Assembly: GCA_015179125.1 (NCBI GenBank)
Contig: WHVA01000090.1
Location: forward strand, 124,001 to 188,000
Direction: 5' to 3'
DNA from: Gautieria morchelliformis
Taxonomy: Eukaryota > Basidiomycota > Agaricomycetes > Gomphales > Gomphaceae
DNA: 64,000 nucleotides
Both the position numbers and the translations under genes were made by a program. The notes under the pieces are model-generated. The model made no database searches. It had not been told where the DNA came from and was given only the letters and a program-made list of their open reading frames with translations. Below are positions 33,801-44,275 of this stretch, piece by piece. The stretch's first letter is position 1. The number at the start of each line of letters is the position of its first letter.

Positions 33801-34998
33801 TGCTCGCCTCACGGAAACCATTTACATGTGTCAGGCAAAGGGATATGAGGCCCCTGGGAAGGAACACCACGTATGCCGCCTTAACCGCGCTATCTACGGA
33901 TTGAAACAGTCGGGAAGGGCATGGTATGAACTATTCTACAGCGTACTACTCAGGTTCGGGTTCACTCACTGCGAGGTGGAACACACCGTGTTCCACAGGC
34001 ACATCGGCCAGGAGGTGCTCATCGTCGCCGTCGATGTAGACGACCTCACGATGGCCGGAAATACGAAGGAGGTCATCCGGAAGTTCAAAGACGAGCTACG
34101 CACCGTGTTCAAGATCAAGGATCTCGGCGACCTGCATTGGCTACTTGGGATAGAAGTGGCACGAGACCGCAAACGACGCACAATATCATTCTCACAGCGT
34201 GTGTACATCGATAAAATACTCGAGTGTTTCAACCTGCAGGATGCCAACCCGCTAAGCACGCTGCTCGATCCCCACCATAAATTAAGTCTATCGCAATGCC
34301 CCACGACCCCACGCCAGTTCGACGACATGTGCAACGTACCTTATCGCGAGGCCATTGGCTCACTCATGTACGCTGCCCTGGGCATGTGCCCAGACATTTC
34401 CTTCGCCATCTCCTTCCTGGCGCAGTTCATGCAAAATCCCGGTAGGCCGCACTGGGAGGCCATGAAGAGGGTATTCCGATATCTAAAAGGAACTAAGTCA
34501 GAGTGCCTCGTCATTGGCGGTGCTCACAGAGGTCTCGAAGGATTCTCAGATGCGGACTGGGCGTCGCAAGAGCACCAGCACTCGATCTCAGGATACGTCT
34601 TCACGATAGACGGCGGCGCGATCTCCTGGAGCTCGAAGAAGCAAGGGATCGTCGTGCTCTCCACGACAGAGGCCGAGTATATCGCAGCCATGCATGCCGC
34701 GAAGGAAGCGCTATGGCTGCGCATGTTCCTAGCCGACATCGCATGCCCACTTGAAAAGCCACTCACCATCCACCTTGACAATATCTCCGCCATCTCTATC
34801 ACCAAGAACGACGAATATCATCCGCACACAAAGCACATCAATATCCGTTATCACTTCATACGTCACGCCGTTCAGGAGGGGCTAATCCAGGTTGACTACG
34901 TCCCGACAGCAGATATGGCCGCGGACATGTTCACCAAGGCTCTTCCGCGGCACAAAGTCCTGCATCTGAATGCGCTCGTTGGGCTGCGTTCAGCTTAA
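30815..34998 (+). pseudogene. Copia B gag-pol with one stop and one frameshift
   Basis: Gag: LARDGTNWVTWKSQTLATL, LGSLPKSYRSLINAIT, knuckle CWKCGKKGHLKADC. Protease VYDSGASGHMS. Integrase: H..H zinc finger, CTTCAQAK, SDVWGP, FTDDHSRW, TDRGGEYLS, PEENSVSERLN. A TGA at 32360-32362 interrupts between the zinc finger and the core in the same frame. A one-base shift near 32980 ends the second segment at 33013, and the frame resumes at 33010-34998 with reverse transcriptase (FSPTAKLSAIRVIAAIA, MDIDGAYLNARLTE, YGLKQSGRAWYE, DVDDLTMAG) and RNase H (GFSDADWASQEHQHSIS, STTEAEYI). The start is the ATG in the primer site (MGPAE). Confidence 0.92.
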
Positions 34999-35005
34999 GG
35001 GGGAG

Positions 35006-35254
35006 TATTGGGATATGACACCGTTGGTAAGCGTGGAACGCAGCAGGGCCGTGCCCAGCATCAACGTAGGGAGGATACTCTTAGCTTTGGTCCTGCATGA
35101 CCGAAGCTAGTATATAGTTCAGACGTACGAGCAGTCACACCTCAGTGAAGCTATCGTTCACTGAGGTACGCATTGTCTCTCATAGTTACACACGCATCGC
35201 TAATCATAATGTATAGCCCATCGTACTTAGTCTACTGCGCATAACCCATCAACA
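35006..35254 (+). repeat. 3' LTR of copia B (249 bp), single intron-containing leader
   Basis: Hairpin 35141-35165, intron-like 35166-35216 (GTACGC...GTATAG), exon 2 35217-35230, then directly TCTACTGCGC. The linker and second hairpin-exon2 copy of the 5' LTR are absent. The deleted block can be read as GTAGCT...CTTAG or as loss between the 14-bp direct repeats CCCATCGTACTTAG. Confidence 0.88.
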
Positions 35255-35398
35255 TATCCTTAGTGGATGGGATAACCAGTTGGAACCAAGTGTATCTTGG
35301 GGGATCAGTTCTCTCTAGTTTACATGTATACATTCCTAGACTACACAGCCAGACGTTAAGGATATACTCGGTATAAGCTGCTACTGGAGATGCCCCAT

Positions 35399-35776
35399 CA
35401 CTGCAGGCATATAAAAGTTTTCTTGTCTGAAAAACTGTTTAAAAAACTGTAAAGATTTTCCAAATATTTTTAGTGTTTTTTATGTAAAAAAAACTATAAT
35501 AAAATTTTGTGTTTTTTTTTTTGTTCAGCAAGAAAGTTTTTTTCAGGGTTTTTTTATGGGTTTCTTTGTGTTGTCACAAAGAAACTTACAAAAAGACATA
35601 AAAAACCCTGCAAAAAACTTTAAACTTTTTTACAAATTTCTTGCTCAACAAATTCTAATAAAAACAGAAAGTTTTGTCTAAGTTTTTTTTACATTAAAAA
35701 CACTAAAAAATTTTGAATATCTTTACAGTTTTTTGAACAGTTTTTCAGACCAGAAAATCTTTATATGCCTCCAGTG
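35399..35776. mobile_element. Foldback MITE copy 2, CACTG ends
   Basis: 378 bp; ends CACTGCAGGCATATAAAAG and (inverted) CACTGGAGGCATATAAAG; 3-bp duplication CAT (35396-35398, 35777-35779). Inverted similarity runs to a centre near 35575. Same family as the copy at 13388-13783. Confidence 0.8.
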
Positions 35777-35779
35777 CAT

Positions 35780-36458
35780 GTGAAACCAAAGTTGCCTTCT
35801 GCTTGAGCTTGGTCGAAGCCCAGTGTCAAAGCCGAGAGAATCAGATAAGCTCAGTGCAGGCTGACGCTTAGACCGAGCATTGTTGACTCATGACATGCCA
35901 CGTCCAATCTCTGCCTGTGGCTTCTGCTGCAGACTATCATAGGCTCAGCTCGGGGCGCGGTCAATGCCTGATGCCTGATGTCCAGGCCGAAAGATAGGTC
36001 CAGTGCAGGCTGCAGCTCAGACCCAGTGTCTCTTGACACACACTGTGCCATGCTCACCTGGAAAGCAGTATAGTTCACTCGCATGGAAAGCACACTTAGT
36101 GATGCACAGACCGGGCTGGGCTCAGAAAGCCCGGGCTTGGGCTTGGCTTTAGCAGGCTCAGACTCAGTGAAGCCTCAAGCCCAGCCCATTAGTCAGGCTC
36201 GGCCTGGGTCGGGCTCGGCCTGGGCTCAAGCCTTGGCTTCAGCTATGAAAAAAAAAAACAAATATGAAAATAAATTATGATTACGCCATAGCATCAATAG
36301 TAAATGTTCTCTGATTCATCATCGCTCTTATCGATGTTGGCAAGTGCTTGTACTGGATAGATGACAGCATGTTATTGTCTCAACCACAATATCAATCGGA
36401 TCCACATACCCGCGAAATTTACATGCATGTCAGTTGTGAACTTTTCCATCCTTGCCAG
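35780..36458. other. Region with GC-rich repeat, no gene
   Basis: 36106-36246 is another stretch of GGGCTTGGGC / GGCTCGGCCTGGG words related to the hAT-like ends, followed by an A10 run. Other parts show repeated GCTCAGAC/CCAGTGCAGGCTG words. Nothing coding is supported. Confidence 0.45.
36106..36246. repeat. GC-rich hAT-like end, decayed copy
   Basis: About 140 bp of GGGCT-GGGC words in both orientations. No clean terminus or target duplication was found. Confidence 0.45.
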
Positions 36459-37029
36459 TCACAGCCGCTGGTTCTTCAAAAGATCCATCAAGGTCGCGAT
36501 TTGCATGCTTTCAAATAATCTTCCTTGATGGTGCAGAGATATCAACAATATCAATGTTAGCAAGCATGTTATTAGCGTCCACATCGATGGGATTGGTAGC
36601 CGACTAGCTGGGAAACAATACAAGGTATAGTCTACTAAATGATCTGAACTGAGGAAATCCTGCTTACCAGGCTTTTGCTTCTTCTTCTTACACTGGGTTT
36701 TGGTGCTTCCAGTGGAGTCACTGGAATTTTCTCCCTCGTCCGCTGCAAATTCTGAATCAGTGAGTTCAACAATGTCAAGAGTCTTCCACTTATTCAAGTG
36801 GGAAGAATTGTTGCCTGCAGCAGGCTTCTTGGCCACAACTCCACCAAGTGCATTCTCTGTGTGGTCAGTGGTTTCACTAGTATGAGGGGTATTTCCAGAT
36901 CCCTCCACAGCCCGTCCACCAATGCACTCTGGCGATGGAGCAGAGGGCAGTTTTGCTGCAGCAAGATGTTTTGCCATGGCAGCTGTAGCTGCTGCCTGAT
37001 GTGAAGCAAGTGTTGGAATGGAGGCATTG
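36459..37029 (-). pseudogene. Hypothetical gene fragment, N-terminal part lost to an LTR
   Basis: A minus-strand frame running up to the solo LTR at 37030: ATAAMAKHLAAAKLPSA, then a Ser/Thr/Asn-rich acidic stretch (DIVELTDSEFAADEGENSSD) and a lysine cluster CKKKKQKPGKQ. Such low-complexity openings are common in transposase-derived or hypothetical proteins of Agaricomycetes, but no domain is seen. The probable intron after QKPGK makes the frame beyond 36670 doubtful. Confidence 0.35.
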
Positions 37030-38287
37030 TGTCATGATGTGTTTATTTCCTATACTCAGATGCTCTGTTCTCCCATTTCCCACTCCACCTCTGTGTTCAC
37101 TCCGATCGCCCTTGCCGTGTTCGGCGACCGATCTTCGCTGTTCGCACCATTTACCAGAGCCACGCCATCAAAGCACGATCGACATCTTTGGACTGACTTC
37201 GCAGTCATCGCTGGGCCTGTCACCTCCTCTGATCAACCCTCTTTCAATGGTGTTCCTATGATCAGATTGTCATGACTTGTGTATTTCCTGCACCTTGTTA
37301 TCCCCATTTCCCCTTTCACCACTCCTCCCCCATGTTTGCTCGGCTTTGCCCTCCACCTTGACCACTCCTCCCCTATGTCATCTCCGTTCGCCCTTCCTTG
37401 CATTTCTCCAAACAGCCATTCGCTGCTCACATCATTCGCCAACAGGCACACCATCACATCCCTACCCGGCATGATGGCTCATCAGTAGCTCCATCAGCTT
37501 CTCGATCCAACCCCTTTTGGTGTTCATATGAGCAGGGTGCGTTCGCGGGACGTCCTACGCGTGGGTCGTGTGGGATCAACCCAGTAGATGAAGAACCCGT
37601 GCAGGGCAGGGTATATGCGGGCCCCAAGACATGATTTCGTACATAGGTGTCTTCGCCACCTTCACCCTCCGTCATTTCATGTTCTCCCTCTTCTCTCATT
37701 CTATTGTATGTTTATTTCATCTATGTTGTATCATGACTGCGCACCCCTATCCAACCCTGACTCACAACGGCCTCTTTCCTATTCGCTGATACCTTACGAG
37801 CATTCGATATAAGTAGTTTACATTCGCATGTATATTCCCCAGTTCAATTATCATACGTCGTTCACCTTGTGCAAATTTGACCTCGCTGTGGTCATCCTCT
37901 TGAGCCTTCTCCTGGAGATTTCTATCTTCGACCAGAAGAGGACCTAGGCATCACTGGTGAGTTCTCATACTCCATCTTTGTTACCTTAGCCTTCGAACTA
38001 TTTTCTGTGCTGTCTGCGAAGGGTTCCGAAGGAGTACTTTCGTGGGCGAAGGGATTGTCGCTACTTAGACAACCCTTCCATGACACCTTGTACATTACAT
38101 TGTCAAGTGCCAGGGGCTACTTCGCTACGACTGTAGATAGGGCGAGCTCCGTTCGGGCAACCCTCTTATCTTGTGAACATTTATTGGTTCACCTATTCGC
38201 CGAACGGCATACTTATTCGCACAAGTTATTCGGGCATTCACTGTGTTCACTAATACACGATATTAACGCCTAAAACCAATCCTGACA
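37030..38287 (+). repeat. Solo LTR copy 4 (TGTCA family)
   Basis: 1258 bp, TGTCATGATGTG ... CCTGACA, with 5-bp duplication CATTG (37025-37029, 38288-38292). It has the same internal tandem duplication as copy 3 (second unit starting at about 37268). The 24.2-24.6 and 37.5-37.9 kb parts are nearly identical. Confidence 0.87.
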
Positions 38288-38292
38288 CATTG

Positions 38293-38693
38293 CTGGGGTC
38301 GACGACTTTCTCCGTTGCGGTAATTTTGCGCTTTGGTTGACTGTTGTTGGTGATCCCCAACATATGGCTTCGGGCAGGAGGCAGAACAAGAAAAATAACC
38401 TTGTTTCATGTATGTACAGTTGCCGTCCAAATCAAGGCAAAGTTATACTATATAAGTGCAGCAAAGCCCAGGCTCAATGTAAAGGATGTCGATCTTAAGA
38501 CCTTGTATCACAAGGGCACTACAGAACTTGACCAATGAGTGGTATTCTGAATGCTACGTAGTGACAGGTAAGAGGTAAGAGTAAGATGCGATGGGAACCG
38601 CTGGCCTGTTCCCACGCATAAACTATACAGTGGGTCCCTAAGGGGCCCACTGGGATTATGTAATAACTATTGTACATGTAGATACACGGGTTA
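38293..38693 (-). repeat. Possible LTR downstream of a gag-like ORF
   Basis: Read on the minus strand, the ORF at 38736 ends, a purine tract AGAGGGGGAGGG follows at about 38693-38705, and then TGTAAATAACCCGTG. This is the layout of a 3' LTR start. Neither the other end of the LTR nor a matching 5' LTR was found, so the call is tentative. Confidence 0.35.
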
Positions 38694-38735
38694 TTTACAC
38701 CCTCCCCCTCTATAGACAACTATAGGGGTCAACTA

Positions 38736-40036
38736 CTACTCATAGAGGTCATCCATGAGGGAGTCCTCTAGAGTGGCCGATACGATGACGTCGTCGTCGT
38801 ATGGGGCCGGTGGAGCACGTGACTCCTCCGGGGGCACCTCCGCATCATCGGTGGTGATTGGGTGAGGCTGGTCAGCCTCACCACTAGCGGCGGTATCCGC
38901 TTGGGTGATGGGACCAGTGTCCTCGCGGAGCATGGCCTCAATGGCTGGGTCCTCAGTCTGAGGAGGGGGCCAGAAGCGCGCTAGCTCTTGGTCGAGCTGA
39001 GCGTGAGTGAGCGGTCGCGGCACCGCAGCCCTCACATGGCTGGTCTCGATGACCTTTTGTTGGCCCTCGCGGGCGGTGGCACTGAATTCCGCGCCGGTGA
39101 TGCTACGTTGAACATAATGTTCAATGCGTGCCACTCGCTCGCGAGTGACCCCTGCGGAGCAGGCCAACCATCTTGTGATCTCGGCGAGGGGGATGTCAGG
39201 GCCAGCTCAGCCCTCCACAGGGAATGGGCCCGTGATTGAGAGCCGCAGGGTGGTGCTCTGAGGCGTCAGCACTTCCCTGGCGTCGACAAGGCTCGACCAT
39301 TGGTCTGTCGAGCCGAATAGGTCGAGTAGCCTCACCCTGAGAGGTGATGCGACCCCTTTGACCCAGGGCGCAAGGGCCTTCAACCACATCCAGATGTCCA
39401 TGTCGTCTAGGTTGAAGGTGCCATCCGCGTTGTCACAGATGGCAGATGGGATTCCTTCAGGGTTGTGTATCCAACCCTTCAGGATGGCCGCGATATCGTG
39501 CGAGGTACCGCCCGCTATCATGAGACAATCCCTTTTGGGATTGCGAGCGCGTTGTTCACGCTCAATGTGTTTGAATACGCCGATCATCTCACGCGTACGC
39601 GCGAGCTGCGGCGTTTCTTTTGCCCGCACTATGAGTTCGACGAAGCGTGGGTCGTCGAGCGGGCAGACGTCGTACCATTGAGTATGACGCTGTTGGGCCT
39701 TTCCTACCGGCCGTGGTAGGAGGCCCATCTCGGAGATCGGTGGATCTCTGAGTGGGATGAGCGTCCCCTCCCCCGGGTAGGGAGGGTGAACTGTCCCCAC
39801 CGGTGGAGGCAGGGCCACGCCAGGCCCGATGTACTGGGCCTCGATCTGTGCTACCCGCCGCTGAAGGGCGGGGTCATTGACAGTGTGCGACGATGATGCT
39901 TCTAGGTAAGTGCTAATCGCGCTTTCCTTCGCAATGGCTAGCCCATTGATGGTGTGGGGGGAGCCACGCAATTTCTTGCGCTTTTTATTTGGCTGCTCTG
40001 CCAGCCCCTGTGCCCTTTCCGGGTTGGATGGCGCAT
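38736..40036 (-). pseudogene. Gag-like hypothetical ORF with one internal stop
   Basis: A minus-strand frame of about 430 codons, interrupted only by TGA at 39207-39209. N-terminal side has NKKRKKLRGSPHTINGLA and a proline-rich spacer (GVALPPPVGTVHPPYPGEGT). A central globular part has DIAAILKGWIHNPEGIP, DDMDIWMWLKALAPWVKG and RLLDLFGSTDQW. The end is acidic and proline-rich (EDSLMDDLYE). No ATG is present before the frame closes upstream, so the 5' end is missing or lies in another exon. The polypurine tract and LTR-like start behind it suggest the capsid-type ORF of a non-autonomous LTR element; no domain was recognised. Confidence 0.4.
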
Positions 40037-40423
40037 TCTAATCTAATGCTACTCAATGTTAAAGTCAGTGAACTAGTACAATGGCTGTGGCCAAAACTTA
40101 TCCAGCAAGAATTAGATGAGCTTCGGGATCGCTTCAATAACCATCATGTGCGAAAGGATCGGAACAAGGTCCTACCCTCTGGTGTATCACCGAACGAAGC
40201 CTTCGCATTGCACAAAGAATATAGCGCTGAAAATCTCCTCCAGCCTGTTAACAAGGGTGTTGTCCGGGAGTTAATGGTGTCAATTGGTGGTGATGACCTT
40301 ATTTGGTTTGTGAGCGTTGAGTACGCCGTACATGCTCAGGAAGTATATGATTCATTGGGTATTCAAAAGCTGACAATGTTCAATGTGTGGACCATTTTTC
40401 AAGCCATGTTCCCGCTGATATAG
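40030..40423 (+). pseudogene. Fragment of a fungal integrase-core protein
   Basis: Plus-strand frame with SELVQWLWPKLIQQELDELR, RFNNHHVRKDRNKVLPSG and VSPNEAFALHKEY. This resembles the C-terminal part of a large family of integrase-core proteins found in Agaricomycete genomes. The catalytic D,D,E region is absent; the fragment starts where the gag-like ORF of the other strand ends. Dead fragment. Confidence 0.45.
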
Positions 40424-40693
40424 GCACCAATCAAGCTACACAATTAGGGTGTTGTTATAAAAGAGAAAAAAAAGCTGATTAGAATCAGAATTGTTAGAAT
40501 AGTCCCAAATATCTACGAAGCTACCAAGAAAACTACTTGGGTTAATGAAGTAGTATTAGTCCACCAACTCCTTTAATGTCAAATACTTTCCACTGTGCAC
40601 AGTGTCAGGTTTTGATAAAGGATCTAGTTCGGAATTGTTGCCTTTTTTTTCATGCATTGCATCGGCTGAAGTAGTTGAGCCATCTACCTGTTT

Positions 40694-43101
40694 CTAAGGC
40701 ACAATCTCCCTATGAAGCCCTAGTTGCCGGCAGACCTTGTTACACTCGTGTTCTTTAAGAAAGGCCGCAATTGCGGGAGGTCCTTTGTCCCAGAAACCGG
40801 AAGAATAATCATAGCTAATGCATGTTAGCATTATGAATTCCACCGAGTTCAATGAGGTTGGACATACGTATGGGCCTGTGGGTCAAACAGTACGAGGCGC
40901 TTGTCCGAATACTTGAACCCTTCTCGTCATAGCATCAATTGATGCTAAAATATCATGGTAATTTACCATACCTTGAATGTCCACAAACAGATATTCCCCT
41001 TCACTATCAACAAGGGTATGGTGCGTGTACACATCCACCCAGATCCCAACGTGGTCAGTGTTTTCACCGACCTCACCATTGCCCGAAAATTTTTGTTCCA
41101 TGCCTCCCGGTCCGACTGGAAATGGAAGGAGTGGGGTGGCTAGGAATGTGCTATAGAGTAAACTCTGTTTAGACCGCTCATGAGCTGGAACTTCAGCTAA
41201 CGGCTCAACCAAGCACCCGAGGAATGCATCATCTGCATTCCATTTAATATCTGACCGTAGTCATGAACATGACCTTGCACTGAAGAATTACTTAACAAAC
41301 CTGGAATGTTTTTAGCACCGTACTTCCTCGCTCGCTCAAAAAAGGAATCAAGGAAATATTGCCCCCATGCAAGCAGATGAAGCTCATTATGAAGGTCACA
41401 TTGATTTGTGCTCCCCATTATTCCACCAATGTTTTTATCTTGAAATATTGCATATTCTTTTCCGCCAATGCAGCCCTGAGTTTGGTAACTGTGAGTTAGA
41501 ATGTAAAGATATGCCGCAGTTACTGACCGTAAATGCAAACTTGACAAAACCATATCCTAGATAACCCCCCTCCTTTTTCCCCGTATTAATATACTGTTGC
41601 CAATTCTGCAGAATTAAGATAGTTTCCACCTCACTATCCTCAACTCCAATGTGAATGGTCTTGCATTCAGCGGTGACTACAAATGATTCCTTCTTGAAAG
41701 CATAACTGTCATACACGAGCTTTGGGGTTGATGAATTGGCGTTATGACATCGGGATCGGTAGGCACTAATGTATCGCTTTGCGGGTGGGGAGTCTTGTAA
41801 TAAATAAGTAAAAAAAATTGTGCTCGGTTTACAATTGATAAGGACAACTTACCATTTGTGGTTTCAGAAACTTTACGTTTACGCAGATCCATTGAGCGCA
41901 TATTACAATGGCTAGACGTGCTCGGTGAGCGGATGATTTCCATATCTTCGTCTGTCTAATGGTAACAGTTGCAATTGCTGAACCGAGTAAAAAAGACTGA
42001 AGACTTACTGATTGTGACACCTCTTGATATAAGCGCAGCTGCATCGTTATTGTCCTTTCTTTCAAATCCCTACTAGAAATCAACCCATTGGTGGCTAGAT
42101 GCGTATAAAGGGCCTCGGTAGATTCAAGCATTTCGGCCGTGTCAAGATCCAGATAGGAGGTATCAGACACCGTTCTTGCTACTGCAAACACAACATTCTC
42201 TCTAAAGACATGTCCATAAGCAGAGAGTACAAATGATCAGGTTTAAGGTGTATACGTACCTAAGAAAAGACGGCTTCGGCTTCGGCTTATCAACACCACC
42301 TGACTTGTCATAAATGCTTTCTGCATAGACGAGCAACTCATTAATCATAGTGTGCACAAGCTTCGTCGCCTCAAATTTCTGAACAACCGTTGGAATTTGG
42401 ATCTATTGGTGGGTTAGAAGATGCTTCTCGTAGGAAGACAACATGCACTTACTTGGCGTGGTTTCCCGTTTCCTTGTTTTCTTCCCAGCGAATAACACCA
42501 AAAGGTGAGGCGAATACTGACTGAATCTGTCTTATTATACCTCTTCAAAGCTTCATTCTTCTTTGAAATCTCGCCAGCCTTCTTGAGATTGACGTTAAGG
42601 GGCCGCTTCACCTTGTTGAGACGATGTTCCGAGGCGGAAGCCTCATGTATTGAGGATTTATATGCGAGATACTCACTGACCATTGTAGAGTCTAAACAAT
42701 CATTAAAACTAAATAGACTTGAAATAACGGCAATACAAACCATCGAAAACTTGCGGCTCTTAGAAATGGTGAGTTATCAGGTATATAGCCTGTTTAAAGA
42801 GTGTGGCACTTACTGGTTTTGGCATCATCACAGCATGCACCACAGAGCCTCTCCTTGAGGAATGGATATACGACACCACATCCTAGACATTGAGCAAACG
42901 CCTGTGGTATAGCATCGTTCAGCACAAAATATGTAAGACGATTAAAATCCATACCTCGATAGCTTTTCTTTCGGTGTCTGACCCAGCAGCTGTCAGCTTA
43001 TTGCACTTTGCGCACTGGGATTGTGTGGACTCAAGGCCAGGGAAGTTTTGCGAACAGCCCAGGCAGCGAGTCATAGCAGATGGCAGGGCTGTAGATACCA
43101 T
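40694..43101 (-). CDS. Alpha-kinase (MHCK/EF2K family) with N-terminal zinc ribbons
   Basis: Multi-exon gene with introns of about 50-60 bp. N-terminus: CLGCSQNFPGLESTQSQC and CNKL, then after an intron CLGCGVV...CGACC, two CxxC zinc-binding modules. A middle region rich in charged residues follows. The kinase domain begins near 41700 with FKKESFVV, IHIGVEDSEVE, then a glycine-rich loop GGYLGYGFVKFAF with the ATP-binding lysine, ELHLLAWGQYFLDSFF, KWNADDAFLGCLVEPL, QKFSGNGEVGENTDHVG, and the metal/catalytic block LFVDIQG; the last exons give LFDPQAH, GFWDKGPPAIAAFL and the zinc-binding HECNKVC before stop TAG 40694-40696. These are the landmarks of alpha-kinases, which phosphorylate Ser/Thr in substrates unknown for the fungal group. 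The start is 43101 or the next ATG at 43074. Confidence 0.78.
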
Positions 43102-43685
43102 GAGATGAGCCAGACAGTTTTTATATCAACATGACGCCTGCGTTCTCGGGTGATCAGAGAAAACAGAAACGGCCCAAGAGAAAAAAAGCTTACTTCCGAT
43201 CTCAACAGACTATAACCCTCACATTTGGAGTACAGTAGACATTTCCTACTGAAAAATGGAGTCAATGTAGTTCCTGGTAAGCATGCGCACCAGGATCACC
43301 GATGCCACTAAAGCCACACTCTTTGTCCGAAACTAACGGATATCAGCCGATGACTTCGGGATTAACATCCAGCCTTACTTACCGAGAATATTTTTGTAGC
43401 TAGATCTTGTACAGCAATCACGAAAAAGACCTTCCAAGCATGGCCAGGCCGAATGAACGATGGTGGGCTAAATCCAAGCTCATCCTAGACGCCGGTGCTA
43501 ATCAAGGTGCTGCAGAGTTTATTTACTTAACCCTGATGCCCTGCAGAAGCTTGAGAGGCCTCGTCCTGAAGCAGATGTCTCTGTAACCATGTGGGAGTGG
43601 GAGCCGTAGGACTTTGCGCGGTCACGGTGGTTGAAAGGAGTTCAAAATGCCACGTGACTAGTCGAAGGAATACATGTCATCAACT
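43102..43685. other. Intergenic, no gene seen
   Basis: Short frames only. It probably includes the 5' region of the alpha-kinase. Confidence 0.4.
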
Positions 43686-44275
43686 ATACATAATGGAAAT
43701 ACAAATAATGTCTCGTGGGAATGCATTTTTGTCTCCGACAACCAGCCTGATGTCACGACGCATCAGGGGGCACTGTCTCAACGCGGAAGCATTTTGGTCC
43801 CGCGTCGACCACATTTTTGTCTCACCCGAATGACATTTCTGTCTCACCTTTAAGCTACACTCCATATACTTTACCGAAAAATACGAGTGGGGGCTTGTTT
43901 TGTTACCCGAATTGAGCAGTATATGCCAAAATTATCAGTCTGTTGACCCGGGCACGGTGGCACTCAAGTTCGGCCTACCTTGAGATGTCTCTTGGATGTC
44001 CTAAGCGCAAGGTGAGCACGACGTTGTGAAATTTCATGGTAGATTATCACGCATATGCCATTCTAGGAGAATTGTGGGACAAACATTGAACAGCCAGCTT
44101 GGTTACGCACTTTGTATTACTCGGTGGACAATAGCAGACAACGTCGCGTTGCAGTTTGTCTAACGCACTTTCTATGTCTCGTTATGCTGTGTGATTTCTC
44201 AGCTTCTCAGCGTTCTTTTATGCCCCTCAGCTATATAACAGACCATGATGGACTAGTTCTCCACAGTAAATCCCT

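Larger units (their letters stand above)
30510..35254 (+). mobile_element. Copia B: Ty1/copia element with LTRs of unequal length
   Basis: 4745 bp, 5-bp duplication TATCC (30505-30509, 35255-35259). 5' LTR 30510-30810 (301 bp), 3' LTR 35006-35254 (249 bp); the difference is one 53-bp block carrying the spliced leader copy. LTRs start TATTGGGATA and end CA, so the 5' dinucleotide is TA, not TG, in both. Polypurine tract TTAAGGGGGAG at about 34995-35005. gag-pol has one in-frame stop and one frameshift. Confidence 0.9.
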
